A stretch of 64,000 nucleotides of DNA from Streptococcus sanguinis. GTDB lineage: Bacteria > Bacillota > Bacilli > Lactobacillales > Streptococcaceae. The notes under the pieces are model-generated. The model searched no databases and was not told the origin of the DNA. It saw only the letters and a program-made list of their open reading frames with translations. The position numbers and the translations under genes are program-made. Location of the stretch: positions 434,001 through 498,000 of the forward strand of contig NZ_LR134002.1 of assembly GCF_900635155.1 (NCBI RefSeq), read 5' to 3'. Below, piece by piece: positions 18,559-27,208 of the stretch (position 1 is the stretch's first letter; each line of letters starts with the position of its first letter).

Positions 18559-18592
18559 AAATAAGGTTGAAACTTTTTCAACCTTATTTTTT
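18559..18592 (-). terminator. Terminator of manO (overlaps its stop codon)
   Basis: AATAAGGTTGAAA, short loop, TTTCAACCTTATT, with A-run and T-run on either side, so it can act in both directions. The manO stop codon (18584-18586) lies inside the stem. Confidence 0.8.
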
Positions 18593-18946
18593 CTTCTTAA
18601 AGATTCCAGCAATTTTTTGTAACAGAGTCGGCAATCTAACTACCTTGTCATTGCCAATATGCTTACGCGCAATTTTGAGTATCTTACCAGAGTCTTTGGA
18701 GGCAAAGAGAAACTTTCCTTTTTCAGTCCAGATTTCAAAATGGCGGCTGACTTTCTTGCCAGAAACATTAGCACCGATAGCAGTGATGCTCGTCCAAGGC
18801 AGCTGGATATAGTCTTCTACATTGGCATCAGCGTAAAACTCCAGAGCAGTCTCGCCGATTAAAAATTTCCCAACCTTTCCGCCTAATCCAAGATAGGATA
18901 CGCCAGTAGTATTAAACTCAACTGTTTTGTTTTGTGACTGTGCCAT
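18584..18946 (-). CDS. manO: DUF956 family protein, mannose-PTS associated
   Basis: A 120-residue protein of the family commonly found directly after manN in streptococci and other lactic bacteria (DUF956, often named ManO). The N-terminal FNTTGVSYLGLGGKVGKFLIGETALEFY is characteristic, and the basic C-terminus ends in KKKK. No enzymatic function is established; a role linked to mannose-PTS expression or activity is inferred from its position. A terminator separates it from manN and a TATAAT with an upstream TGG lies in the gap, so it may be transcribed partly on its own. Confidence 0.82.
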   Translation of the reverse strand: MAQSQNKTVEFNTTGVSYLGLGGKVGKFLIGETALEFYADANVEDYIQLPWTSITAIGANVSGKKVSRHFEIWTEKGKFLFASKDSGKILKIARKHIGNDKVVRLPTLLQKIAGIFKKKK

Positions 18947-18975
18947 AGAGTAACTCCCTTTTAAATAATACAGCT

Positions 18976-19014
18976 ATTATACCACAATAAAAAGAAGGCC
19001 GAAACCTTCTTTTT
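18976..19014 (-). terminator. Terminator after manN with an extended -10 promoter for manO
   Basis: AAGAAGG/CCTTCTT stem with a T-run (18989-19014, minus). Just downstream, minus-strand TGGTATAAT (-10 at 18976-18981) may start manO transcription. The -35 is poor. Confidence 0.6.
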
Positions 19015-19016
19015 GA

Positions 19017-19958
19017 TTACATCAAACCAGCAACGTGAGCTAGTACACCAACTACAAAGAGGGCGATGATGATAGTGATAGGGGATACTTTCTTCTTAAG
19101 CAACCACATACAAGCGAAAGTTAGAAGTAGTCCCATCAAACCAGGAATCAAGGAATCCAAGTTTTGTTGGAAAGTTGTAACTTTTTCAGGGGTTTGAGAT
19201 AGTCCTTGACCTACTTGAGCAAAGGCTTCTTGGATACCCTTATAGCCACTAGACAATTTGTCCCAATGAATATATGCTTTATCATCTAGCTTAACAGATG
19301 AAACGTTAAAGACAAACTTAATAGATACCCAGCGCTCAACCAGAACAGCCAAGATAAACATACCTAGGATTGAAGCACCTTTAGTAATGTCTTGGAGGAT
19401 ACCACCAGACATGTCTTTAGTGATTTCAGAACCGGCCTTGTAGCCCAATTCTTGTGTGTACCAGAGGAAAGCCATCCGGATAGCATTCCAAGCTAAGAAG
19501 AAGATAAGTGGCCCAATGATATTTCCAGTCAAAGCAAGAGATGCCCCAAGTGCTCCAAGGATTGGACGAACTGTGAACCAGAAGACAGGGTCTCCGATAC
19601 CAGCCAGAGGTCCCATCATACCGATTTTAACCCCTTGGATAGCCGCATCGTCAATTGCTGCACCATTTGCTTTTTCTTCTTCGAGCGCAAGTGTAACTCC
19701 GATGATTGGAGCTGCAACATATGGGTGAGTGTTGAAGAACTCCAAGTGACGCTCAAGAGCAGCAGCTTGATCTTCTTTTTTAGTATAAAGTTTCTTAATA
19801 GCTGGAATCAGTGAATAAGCCCAGCCCAAGTTTTGCATACGTTCGTAGTTCCAAGAACCTTGCAAGAAAGTAGAACGCCACCAAACTTTTTGACGGTCAG
19901 CCTTTGAAAGAGTCAATTTTCCTGACTCATCAGGTTTTACAGTATTTAATTCTGTCAT
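19017..19958 (-). CDS. manN: Mannose/glucose PTS component IID
   Basis: Membrane subunit of the broad-specificity mannose-family PTS that takes up glucose, mannose and glucosamine. The 313-residue protein begins with a hydrophilic segment, then VWWRSTFLQGSWNYERMQNLGWAYSLIP, the EIID signature; GPLAGIGDPVFWFTVRPI is also conserved. Hydrophobic helices lie in the middle and at the C-terminus. It follows manM by about 18 bases. Confidence 0.96.
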   Translation of the reverse strand: MTELNTVKPDESGKLTLSKADRQKVWWRSTFLQGSWNYERMQNLGWAYSLIPAIKKLYTKKEDQAAALERHLEFFNTHPYVAAPIIGVTLALEEEKANGAAIDDAAIQGVKIGMMGPLAGIGDPVFWFTVRPILGALGASLALTGNIIGPLIFFLAWNAIRMAFLWYTQELGYKAGSEITKDMSGGILQDITKGASILGMFILAVLVERWVSIKFVFNVSSVKLDDKAYIHWDKLSSGYKGIQEAFAQVGQGLSQTPEKVTTFQQNLDSLIPGLMGLLLTFACMWLLKKKVSPITIIIALFVVGVLAHVAGLM

Positions 19959-19976
19959 GATAGTGTGTCTCCTTTC

Positions 19977-20783
19977 TTAGTAGTCTTCTAGGATGTCGCC
20001 GATTGGATCGTTAGATGAAGCTGTTGCTCCGCCGCCACCATTTCCGCCTTTTTTAGACAAGGCAAGGTAGATGAGGGCAATAGCGACACCGATTGCACCG
20101 AGGGCAATCAGAGTGAGTTCGCTGACAGCAGCTAAAGCAAAACCAATAGCGAAGAATGGCCATACTTCACGAGTTGCCATCATGTTGATAACCATTGCAT
20201 AACCAACGGCTACGACCATACCACCACCGATTTGCATACCTTCTGATAGCCAAGCTGGCATAGCTTCAAGAGCAGATTTAACAGACTCAGCTGGAATCAT
20301 CAAAAGAAGTGCTGCCGGGATAGCAATACGTGCTCCTTGCATGAAGAGAGCGATAAAGTGAGCGCGTTCAACTCCTTTAATGTCTCCTTTTTTCGCAGCA
20401 GCATCTGCACCGTGAACCAAACCGACTGACAAAGTACGGACAATCATAGTCAAGAAGAGACCAGCAACAGCAAGTGGAATAGCAACACCTTGTGCTACAG
20501 CGATTCCTTTGCTTGAGAAGTCTCCACCCAGTACCATGATGATGGCAGCGGCAACAGAAGCGAGGGCAGCATCAGGTGCTACAGCAGCTCCGATGTTAGC
20601 CCAGCCAAGAGCGATCAGCTGGAGAGAGCCACCCAGCATAACACCGGCAGCCAAATTACCAGTTACCAGTCCAATCAAGGTACAAGCAACCAGCGGTTGG
20701 TGGAATTGGAATTGGTCCAAGATACCTTCTAGGCCAGCTAAGAAGGCAACAAAGACTACTAAAACCATAGAAATAATAGACAT
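19977..20783 (-). CDS. manM: Mannose/glucose PTS component IIC
   Basis: Membrane channel subunit of the mannose-family PTS. The 268-residue, highly hydrophobic protein has N-terminal FLAGLEGILDQFQFHQPLVACTLIGL, typical of EIIC-Man. It acts with ManN in the membrane and receives phosphate through ManL. Confidence 0.96.
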   Translation of the reverse strand: MSIISMVLVVFVAFLAGLEGILDQFQFHQPLVACTLIGLVTGNLAAGVMLGGSLQLIALGWANIGAAVAPDAALASVAAAIIMVLGGDFSSKGIAVAQGVAIPLAVAGLFLTMIVRTLSVGLVHGADAAAKKGDIKGVERAHFIALFMQGARIAIPAALLLMIPAESVKSALEAMPAWLSEGMQIGGGMVVAVGYAMVINMMATREVWPFFAIGFALAAVSELTLIALGAIGVAIALIYLALSKKGGNGGGGATASSNDPIGDILEDY

Positions 20784-20827
20784 GTTCTAAATCCTTTCCT
20801 AAATTAATAAAAGCAAAACGTTTGATT

Positions 20828-21823
20828 TTACTGCACGTTGGCTTTCTTAATCAAATCAAACAAATCTTTTTTAGAGTCATTTGGTACTTTACGTACGTCG
20901 AATTCAACGCCAAGGTCACGAAGCTTTTCATAAGTGGCAACGTCTTCCTTATCCATTGACAGTACGTTGTTGACCATTGTTTTACCAGTTGAGTGAGCCA
21001 TAGAACCGACATTAAGGGTCTTGATTGGCACACCGCCTTCAACAGCACGAAGGGCGTCTTGAGGAGTTTCAAACAGAATCAAGGCATGAGTGTTGCCAAA
21101 GCGAGGGTCTTTTGAAACAGCAATCAATTTGTCGATTGGGACAACATTGGCTTTGACATTACCTGGTGCAGCTTGCTTAATCAATTCTTTACGAAGTTCA
21201 TCTTGAGCAACTGAGTCAGAAGCAACGATAATACGATCTGCTTTTGAATCTGGCGTCCAAGCTGTTGCTACCTGACCGTGCAGCAAGCGTGTGTCGATCC
21301 GGGCAAGGTTGATTTTGAGCTTGCCGTCACCGATTACAGTCCCTTCAGGGATTGCTGCTTGGGCAACTGGAGCAGCTGCAGCAGGAGCATTTGCTTCTTC
21401 AGCAGCAGGATTCAGCTCTTCAGGCAGAGCTTTGACTCCTTCCTTGGCTTCTTTGATGATGTTAGCAACAACAGCTTCAACGCCGGCGTTGGCATCCATC
21501 ATCCTTTCTGTATAAGCTTGAATCAGCATAGGCAGGTTCAAGCCTGTAATGATAGCGAACTTGCGGTCTGGATTTTCACCCATGACACGGCTAGCTTGGT
21601 TGAATGGAGAGCCACTCCAAAGGTCAGCCAAGACCAACACTTCATCGTCCGCATCAAACGAAGCCACAGCGTCATTGAACTTTGCATAGAGATCATCTGG
21701 TCCTTCGTTGGGCATGAAAGTTACAACTTGTACTTTTTCCTGCTCACCGAAAATCATAGAACCTGATTGATGAATACCAGCAGCAAATTCACCGTGGCTA
21801 GCAATAATGATTCCGATACTCAT
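20828..21823 (-). CDS. manL: Mannose/glucose PTS component IIAB
   Basis: Cytoplasmic phosphocarrier of the mannose PTS. From ATG 21823 it is 331 residues: the IIA domain has phospho-His10 ([10 protein letters not shown]), an Ala/Pro-rich linker lies near residues 140-160, and the IIB domain has phospho-His182 ([10 protein letters not shown]). ATG 21832 is an alternative start, but it lies 1 nt after GGAGG; ATG 21823 has a 10-nt spacing and gives the usual N-terminus. In streptococci ManL is also involved in carbon catabolite control. Two cre-like sites cover the promoter. Confidence 0.95.
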   Translation of the reverse strand: MSIGIIIASHGEFAAGIHQSGSMIFGEQEKVQVVTFMPNEGPDDLYAKFNDAVASFDADDEVLVLADLWSGSPFNQASRVMGENPDRKFAIITGLNLPMLIQAYTERMMDANAGVEAVVANIIKEAKEGVKALPEELNPAAEEANAPAAAAPVAQAAIPEGTVIGDGKLKINLARIDTRLLHGQVATAWTPDSKADRIIVASDSVAQDELRKELIKQAAPGNVKANVVPIDKLIAVSKDPRFGNTHALILFETPQDALRAVEGGVPIKTLNVGSMAHSTGKTMVNNVLSMDKEDVATYEKLRDLGVEFDVRKVPNDSKKDLFDLIKKANVQ

Positions 21824-21885
21824 TATTGACATTCCTCCTTATAAAATGTTTGACTTAAGTTTTAAGAAAACTTTAAGGCAAGTTT

Positions 21886-21924
21886 ATTATAAAACGTTTT
21901 CATGAAAAATGCAAGCGTTTGTTC
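21886..21924 (-). promoter_or_regulatory. manL promoter with two cre-like sites
   Basis: Minus strand TTGCAT (21909-21914), 17-bp spacer, TATAAT (21886-21891). cre-like sequences ATAAAACGTTTTCAT (21889-21903) and ATGCAAGCGTTTGTTC (21909-21924) overlap the spacer and the -35. CcpA control is inferred from the match to the cre consensus. Confidence 0.7.
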
Positions 21925-22131
21925 CTAAAAACGACTTTTTCTTTCAAAAATGTCAGTATTTGCTGAAAACCTGATAAATATAGGTACAAGCAAACCTTAG
22001 CTATAGAAATGTTTTAATAAATTAGGAAAATAGAAAATATAATAGATTAATATATGAAAAACATTGAAATAATATGAAAGAGATTTTTGAAATGACAGAA
22101 GAGACTTTTGTTTGAGAAAGTGTTTATTTAT
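21925..22131. other. AT-rich gap with no recognised feature
   Basis: Very AT-rich sequence between the manL promoter and the adhP terminator. I see no open reading frame with a ribosome binding site, no riboswitch-like conservation and no convincing repeat. Confidence 0.5.
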
Positions 22132-22192
22132 CAAAAAAGAAAGAGGAGGACCAAAGACAGAAAATCGCATCTTATGTCTTTAGTCTCCCTCT
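22132..22192 (-). terminator. Terminator of adhP
   Basis: On the minus strand a GAGGGAGACTAAAGACA arm pairs imperfectly with TGTCTTTGGTCCTCCTC, then CTTTCTTTTTT. It lies about 90 bases after the adhP stop. Confidence 0.65.
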
Positions 22193-22283
22193 ATAATGGC
22201 AAAAGTTTCTAAATAATATCAAGCCTGTCTATCATAAGTTTCCAAAAGTTTGGTAAATGTTGGGATTAACATGTTTTAAAGTA

Positions 22284-23303
22284 TTAGTGTGTGAAGTCAA
22301 GTACCATACGTCCCTGAATGGTACCCGCTTCCATTTCATCAAAGACATCCACTGCATCTGAAACAGGGCGTTTTTGAACGACAGGAACCACCAATCCTTC
22401 AGCACCAAACTGGAAGGCTTCTTCCAAGTCCTTGCGAGTACCAACTAGGGAACCGATGACTTGGATGCCATCTAAAACGGTTTTGACAATACTGAGGTCC
22501 ATCATTTCAGATGGCAATCCAACGGCAACTACCCGACCGCCAGCACGAACAGAGTCCACCGCTTGGTTGAAGGCAACTTTAGAAACGGCTGTTACTATGG
22601 CAGAATGCGCACCGCCAGTTTTTTCTTGGATAAGAGCAGCGACATCTTCAACTTCATGGCCGTTGATGACGATATCAGCACCAACTTCTTTGGCCAAAAC
22701 TAGCTTATCATTGTTGATATCAACAGCGACAACATGGGCATTAAAGACTTTCTTGGCATATTGAACCGCTGGGTTACCCAATCCACCTGCTCCAAAGATA
22801 ACTGTCCATTGGCCTGGTTGCAGCTGGGCTTCTTTGATAGCCTTGTAGGTGGTTACACTGGCACAAGTGATAGAAGAAGCTTGGGCGGGATCGAGTCCTT
22901 CAGGGACTTTGACAGCGTAGTCAGCTGTTACGATACATTGCTCTGCCATCCCACCATCAACGGAATAACCAGCATTTTTTACTGTACGGCAAAGGGTTTC
23001 GCGGCCAGTTGTACAGTATTCACAAGCGCCGCAGCCTTCAAAGAACCAAGCGACACTGACGCGGTCTCCGACTTTGAGACTTTTTACATCTGGAGCGATT
23101 TCTTTGACAATACCAATACCTTCGTGTCCAAGAACGCGACCTGGCACCTTGCCAAAGTCACCGTGTGCGACGTGCAGGTCCGTATGGCAGACACCGCAGT
23201 ATTCGATGTCAACGAGAGCTTCCCCTGTTTCAAGCGGACGCATTTCTTTATTTTCAACGAGTTGGACATTAGTTCCCTCTGGATTTACAACAACTGCTTT
23301 CAT
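22284..23303 (-). CDS. adhP: Zinc-dependent alcohol dehydrogenase, AdhP type
   Basis: NAD-dependent oxidation/reduction of primary alcohols and aldehydes, probably reducing acetaldehyde to ethanol during fermentation. The 339-residue protein has catalytic zinc ligands Cys39 (CGVCHTDLH), His60 (GHEGIG) and Cys146. The structural zinc ligands are Cys91, Cys94, Cys97 and Cys105, and the Rossmann loop is [12 protein letters not shown] cre-like site overlaps the promoter. Confidence 0.94.
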   Translation of the reverse strand: MKAVVVNPEGTNVQLVENKEMRPLETGEALVDIEYCGVCHTDLHVAHGDFGKVPGRVLGHEGIGIVKEIAPDVKSLKVGDRVSVAWFFEGCGACEYCTTGRETLCRTVKNAGYSVDGGMAEQCIVTADYAVKVPEGLDPAQASSITCASVTTYKAIKEAQLQPGQWTVIFGAGGLGNPAVQYAKKVFNAHVVAVDINNDKLVLAKEVGADIVINGHEVEDVAALIQEKTGGAHSAIVTAVSKVAFNQAVDSVRAGGRVVAVGLPSEMMDLSIVKTVLDGIQVIGSLVGTRKDLEEAFQFGAEGLVVPVVQKRPVSDAVDVFDEMEAGTIQGRMVLDFTH

Positions 23304-23343
23304 AAGTAGTTTCCTTCTGTTATTTAGTTTTTTGATTATGTTA

Positions 23344-23382
23344 ATTATATCACAAACTCAAACAAAATAGCAAACGCTTACA
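23344..23382 (-). promoter_or_regulatory. adhP promoter with cre-like site
   Basis: Minus strand TTGCTA (23368-23373), 18-bp spacer, TATAAT (23344-23349). The cre-like TGTAAGCGTTTGCTA (23368-23382) overlaps the -35, suggesting CcpA repression. Confidence 0.65.
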
Positions 23383-23473
23383 AAACTAAGCGTGAATTCA
23401 CTCTAATATTCTGACATAGCTGATAAGCTCCTATTTTTAAAGCTTTTTGCAACTAACGGAGTTTGAGGGAAGA

Positions 23474-23512
23474 AAAAAATAAAAGACAAACTCTCGAACA
23501 GAGTTTGCCTAA
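23474..23512 (-). terminator. Terminator of the HAD hydrolase gene
   Basis: Minus strand CAAACTCTG, loop, GAGAGTTTG-type stem followed by TCTTTTATTTTTTT. Confidence 0.75.
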
Positions 23513-23522
23513 TTGTCTACTT

Positions 23523-24335
23523 TTATAAAAAGAGTTTGTTTAGCTCGTGGGCGACGCCATCTTGGTCATTGGTCAAAGATAACTGCTGGTCAGCGTATGG
23601 AAGAAGGTCAGTATTAGCATTTTTCATGGCATAGCCAGTGCCAGCAAAGGACAGCATCTCAGTATCATTTTGCTCATCGCCAAAGGCAATCAGATTTTTA
23701 CGGTCTACATTGAGAATATTAAGCAGATACTGAAGGGCAAAGGCCTTATTGACACCCTTGGGAGCACACTCGAGGATGTTGAGTGGGCCGCCCCAAGAGT
23801 TGATAGAAAGTTCATGCTGGTAAAAAGCATTCATTTCCTCTGCCAAAGCATATTTGTCAGCTGCTCGCGTCTGCAGGAGAATGGCGTTAGGATTCTCCGT
23901 TACCAGATTGGCTTGAAACTGGTTTTCAGGCTTGAAAGCATCGATGCCAAAGAGCTTGGGATCAGCGATTTCTTCATTGGGATTGGTGATGTAGAACTTA
24001 TTGCGGTATTCGCCAGCAATGAAATCCGCTTCAATCTCATCCCTGCGCTTAACCATATCCAGCAGAAAGGATTTATCCAGCGTTAGCGATTTTTCAAAGT
24101 CCCATTTCTTTTCTGGAATATGAGTCAAAGAGCCATTGAAGTTGATCATGGGCGTATTGAGCTCTAATTCTTTATAATATTTCAAAGCCATGCGGTAGGG
24201 CCGGCCTGTTGTGATAATGACCTTGTGGCCCTTTTTGGAAATTTTTTTGATAGTTTCTTTGGTGAAGTCAGACAGATTGCTGTTAGAATCCAGCAAGGTT
24301 CCGTCCAAGTCCACAGCGATTACTTTTTTTGTCAT
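23523..24335 (-). CDS. Cof-type HAD-superfamily phosphatase
   Basis: A 270-residue haloacid dehalogenase-fold hydrolase of the Cof/YkrA class, probably acting on sugar phosphates or similar small phosphorylated metabolites. Motif I is DLDGT with nucleophile Asp9 and Asp11, motif II is TTGRPYR, and motif III/IV is GDEQNDTEML near residue 219. The cap domain lies between motifs II and III. Substrate not predictable. An extended -10 TGTTATAAT (complement of 24366-24374) lies upstream. Confidence 0.88.
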   Translation of the reverse strand: MTKKVIAVDLDGTLLDSNSNLSDFTKETIKKISKKGHKVIITTGRPYRMALKYYKELELNTPMINFNGSLTHIPEKKWDFEKSLTLDKSFLLDMVKRRDEIEADFIAGEYRNKFYITNPNEEIADPKLFGIDAFKPENQFQANLVTENPNAILLQTRAADKYALAEEMNAFYQHELSINSWGGPLNILECAPKGVNKAFALQYLLNILNVDRKNLIAFGDEQNDTEMLSFAGTGYAMKNANTDLLPYADQQLSLTNDQDGVAHELNKLFL

Positions 24336-24365
24336 GTGAGTCTCTTTTCAGTGATAATACAGACT

Positions 24366-24419
24366 ATTATAACAGAATTCAGTGTAAATAACACGACTTA
24401 TGTTATAATGATGCTCTAA
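24366..24419. promoter_or_regulatory. Divergent extended -10 promoters
   Basis: Minus-strand TGTTATAAT (-10 at 24366-24371) drives the HAD gene. Plus-strand TGTTATAAT (-10 at 24414-24419) drives the DUF1361 gene. Both lack clear -35 hexamers. Confidence 0.5.
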
Positions 24420-24458
24420 TCAGTCACAATTATGACATAGCAAGGAGGAGCTTTTCGT

Positions 24459-25061
24459 ATGCGTAAACCAATCATGATTCATGCTCTTTTTCTGATGATT
24501 GCCTTTTTTATCTATATCCAATCTCTAAATGGCGGTCCGACCTATCTCATCTGGAATATGACCTTGGCCTTAATCAGCTATGATGCAGCTATCTTGACAC
24601 TTTTATTCAAGAAGCAGAAGTGGGTATATCCTCTTCTTTTCCTGCTGTGGTTGCTTTTCTTCCCCAACACTTTCTATATGATCACTGATTTGATTCATAT
24701 GACTTGGGTGACAGATGTTCTGAGTAAGCCAAGTGTTTTCCTGCTCTTTTTAGCTTTTGTTTCCAGTATTTTATTCGGAGTTTTCTGTGGTATGGAGAGC
24801 TGGTATGTCATCAAGGAACGCTGGAAGTTTAACTGGTATTTGGACTTGTTGCTGATGGCAGCTCTGTCGGCTGTGTCCAGTATGGCTATCTACATAGGAC
24901 GTTATGATCGTCTCAATAGCTGGGATTTATTGCTTCATCCTCAGCTAGTTCTACAGAAGCTCTTGCAAACTTTGCAGCCTGATCGTCTGCCTTTCATTCT
25001 TGGATTTGCCTTTTTGCAGTTTATGAGTTTGGTATTTCTGATGAGAGATAATAAAAAATAA
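24459..25061 (+). CDS. DUF1361 family membrane protein
   Basis: A 200-residue protein with five to six membrane segments. The signature FPNTFYMITDLIHM (about residues 67-80) and a later histidine/tryptophan-containing segment match DUF1361. Function unknown. AAGGAGGAG precedes the ATG. The gene stands alone between a divergent promoter and a terminator. Confidence 0.78.
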   Translation: MRKPIMIHALFLMIAFFIYIQSLNGGPTYLIWNMTLALISYDAAILTLLFKKQKWVYPLLFLLWLLFFPNTFYMITDLIHMTWVTDVLSKPSVFLLFLAFVSSILFGVFCGMESWYVIKERWKFNWYLDLLLMAALSAVSSMAIYIGRYDRLNSWDLLLHPQLVLQKLLQTLQPDRLPFILGFAFLQFMSLVFLMRDNKK

Positions 25062-25070
25062 GAAAAGCGA

Positions 25071-25103
25071 AACATTCATCTTGAAAAAGTGAATGTTTTT
25101 TAT
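25071..25103 (+). terminator. Terminator of the DUF1361 gene
   Basis: AACATTCA, loop, TGAATGTT, then TTTTTAT. Confidence 0.75.
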
Positions 25104-25206
25104 TATAATTTAAATTATCGTTCGTAAATAAACGAAATTCAATCTGTTTTTCTTTGTTATTGAACTAGATATTATAAATTTTACTCAAAAGGAGATTTAT
25201 TGAAAA

Positions 25207-26628
25207 ATGGATAAATTTTTCAAACTGACCGAAAAAGGGACAGATGTCCGGACAGAAGTTTTGGCTGGTCTGACGACTTTCTTTGCCATGTCCTACATTT
25301 TATTCGTCAATCCGGCCATGTTGGCTCAGACTGGTATGCCCAAGCAGGGTGTTTTCCTAGCTACGATTATCGGGGCTGTTGCCGGCACCTTAATGATGGC
25401 CTTCTTTGCCAACTTGCCTTATGCGCAGGCACCGGGTATGGGTCTGAATGCCTTTTTCACTTTTACGGTCGTCTTTGCCTTGGGCTACACTTGGCAGGAA
25501 GCCTTGGCTATGGTCTTTATCTGCGGGATTATTTCGCTCATTATCACTTTGACCAAGGTGCGTAAAATGATCATCGAGTCCATTCCTGGCTCCTTGCGCG
25601 CAGCAATTTCAGCAGGAATCGGGGTCTTTCTGGCCTATGTAGGTATTAAAAATGCTGGCTTGCTCAAGTTTTCAATCGATCCAGGCAATTATACAGTAGC
25701 TGGCAAGGGAGCAGATAAGGCTGCAGCGGCTATCACGGCTAATTCAGCAGCAACTCCCGGTCTGGTAGACTTTAATAATCCAGCTGTCATCGTAGCCTTG
25801 GTTGGTCTCGCCATCACAATCTTCTTTATCGTGAAAAATATCAAGGGTGGTGTTATCCTATCCATCCTAGTAACGACTGTGGTAGCTATTCTGGTTGGCT
25901 TGGTTGATTTGTCAGCTATTGACTTTGGGCAGAATAACATTGGCACTGCTGTTAGTGAATTGGGACAGATTTTTGGGGTGGCAGTAGGTCCGAAAGGTCT
26001 GGGTGCCCTCTTAGCAGATTCGACTCGCTGGCCTCAGACATGTATGGCTATTCTGGCTTTCTCCTTGACAGATATTTTTGATACCATTGGTACCTTGATC
26101 GGTACAGGTGAAAAGGTCGGGATTGTGGCAACTTCTGGGGAAAACCATGAATCAGAAGGTTTGGATAAGGCTCTTTACTCGGACCTCATCGGAACCTCTA
26201 TTGGCGCCATTGCTGGAACCTCTAACGTGACGACTTATGTGGAGTCTGCAGCTGGTATCGGAGCTGGCGGCCGAACAGGTCTGACCGCCTTGGTCGTAGC
26301 TATCTGCTTCGCAGTGTCAAGCTTCTTTAGCCCACTCTTGGCTATTGTTCCTAATGCTGCAACTGCACCGATTCTCATTATTGTTGGGATTATGATGCTG
26401 GCTAGTCTGAAGAATATCCATTGGGATGATATGACAGAAGCCATTCCGGCTTTCTTTACTTCTATTTTTATGGGATTTGCCTATTCTATCACTCACGGGA
26501 TAGCAGCTGGGTTTATTACCTACACCTTGGTCAAAATCTTCAAAGGTCAAGCCAAGGATGTGCATTCTATGATTTGGATTTTGGATCTTCTATTTATTTT
26601 GAATTTCGTAAATCTGGCTTTAAATTAG
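25207..26628 (+). CDS. NCS2/AzgA-type purine permease
   Basis: Probably a proton-linked uptake system for guanine, hypoxanthine or adenine. The 473-residue protein starts with DKFFKLTEKGTDVRTEVLAGLTTFFAMSY, the AzgA-family signature, and contains PGMGLNAFF and SGENHESEGLDKALYSD, both substrate/gating motifs of the family. About 12-14 membrane helices. It resembles PbuG/PbuO more than the xanthine/uracil branch; the exact base is not predictable. No purine riboswitch is visible in the 145 bases upstream. Confidence 0.88.
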   Translation: MDKFFKLTEKGTDVRTEVLAGLTTFFAMSYILFVNPAMLAQTGMPKQGVFLATIIGAVAGTLMMAFFANLPYAQAPGMGLNAFFTFTVVFALGYTWQEALAMVFICGIISLIITLTKVRKMIIESIPGSLRAAISAGIGVFLAYVGIKNAGLLKFSIDPGNYTVAGKGADKAAAAITANSAATPGLVDFNNPAVIVALVGLAITIFFIVKNIKGGVILSILVTTVVAILVGLVDLSAIDFGQNNIGTAVSELGQIFGVAVGPKGLGALLADSTRWPQTCMAILAFSLTDIFDTIGTLIGTGEKVGIVATSGENHESEGLDKALYSDLIGTSIGAIAGTSNVTTYVESAAGIGAGGRTGLTALVVAICFAVSSFFSPLLAIVPNAATAPILIIVGIMMLASLKNIHWDDMTEAIPAFFTSIFMGFAYSITHGIAAGFITYTLVKIFKGQAKDVHSMIWILDLLFILNFVNLALN

Positions 26629-26690
26629 GTCTAAACATTGCTGGATTTCCTTGATTTTAGTACCCTTTGTATAGGATATGTTTTTGGTAT

Positions 26691-26725
26691 AAAAAATCAG
26701 CTTTTCCTAGCTGATTTTTCTTTTG
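26691..26725 (+). terminator. Terminator of the purine permease gene
   Basis: AAAAATCAGC, short loop, GCTGATTTTT then CTTTT. Confidence 0.85.
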
Positions 26726-26753
26726 CAAAATTAAGCAGAAAAAAATTTTTTCT

Positions 26754-26761
26754 GGTATAAT
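26754..26761 (+). promoter_or_regulatory. Extended -10 promoter directly before tsaE
   Basis: TGGTATAAT with the -10 at 26756-26761. The tsaE ATG follows 6 nt later, so the transcript would begin at or next to the start codon. Confidence 0.65.
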
Positions 26762-26767
26762 AAGAGA

Positions 26768-27208
26768 ATGTTTAGTCATAATGAGGAAGAATTAATCCAG
26801 TGGGGTCAGCGTCTGGGCACATTGCTTCAGGCGGGAGACGTACTGGTTTTAACGGGAGATTTAGGAGCAGGGAAGACAACCTTTACTAAGGGTCTGGCTC
26901 TAGGTTTGGGTATCAGTCAGATGATTAAAAGTCCAACCTATACCATTGTTCGGGAATATGAGGGGCGCTTGCCACTCTATCATCTGGATGTCTATCGCAT
27001 TGGAGACGATCCAGACTCCATTGATTTGGATGACTTTCTCTTCGGGGAAGGCGTGACGGTCATTGAATGGGGGGAGCTGCTGGGAGAAAATCTGCCTGAA
27101 GACTATCTCAAATTAAGCCTCTTGAAAAAGGAAGATGGGCGTGAATTGGTTTTTGAAGCCAAAGGAAAGCGAGCTCAAGAGTTGCTTGAGGAACTGCAGA
27201 ATGACTGA
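26768..27208 (+). CDS. tsaE: tRNA threonylcarbamoyladenosine biosynthesis ATPase TsaE
   Basis: ATPase that works with TsaB-TsaD to form t6A37 in ANN-decoding tRNAs. The 146-residue protein has the P-loop GDLGAGKTTFTKG (residues 34-46), the SPTYT segment and HLDVYRI, and ends the usual way for the family. There is no ribosome binding site. A -10 element stands 6 nt before the ATG, suggesting leaderless translation. It overlaps the next gene by 8 bases and heads a tsaE-GNAT-LCP operon, as in S. pneumoniae. Confidence 0.94.
   Translation: MFSHNEEELIQWGQRLGTLLQAGDVLVLTGDLGAGKTTFTKGLALGLGISQMIKSPTYTIVREYEGRLPLYHLDVYRIGDDPDSIDLDDFLFGEGVTVIEWGELLGENLPEDYLKLSLLKKEDGRELVFEAKGKRAQELLEELQND

Noticed and set aside
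25104-25206. Purine riboswitch or PurBox before the AzgA-type permease
   Set aside because: CGTTCG/ACGAA pieces form a loose inverted repeat, but neither a guanine riboswitch core nor a CCGAAC-type PurBox is present.
27135-27200. Start of the GNAT gene at 27135
   Set aside because: It is deep inside tsaE; ATG 27201 overlaps the tsaE stop and gives a normal N-terminus.
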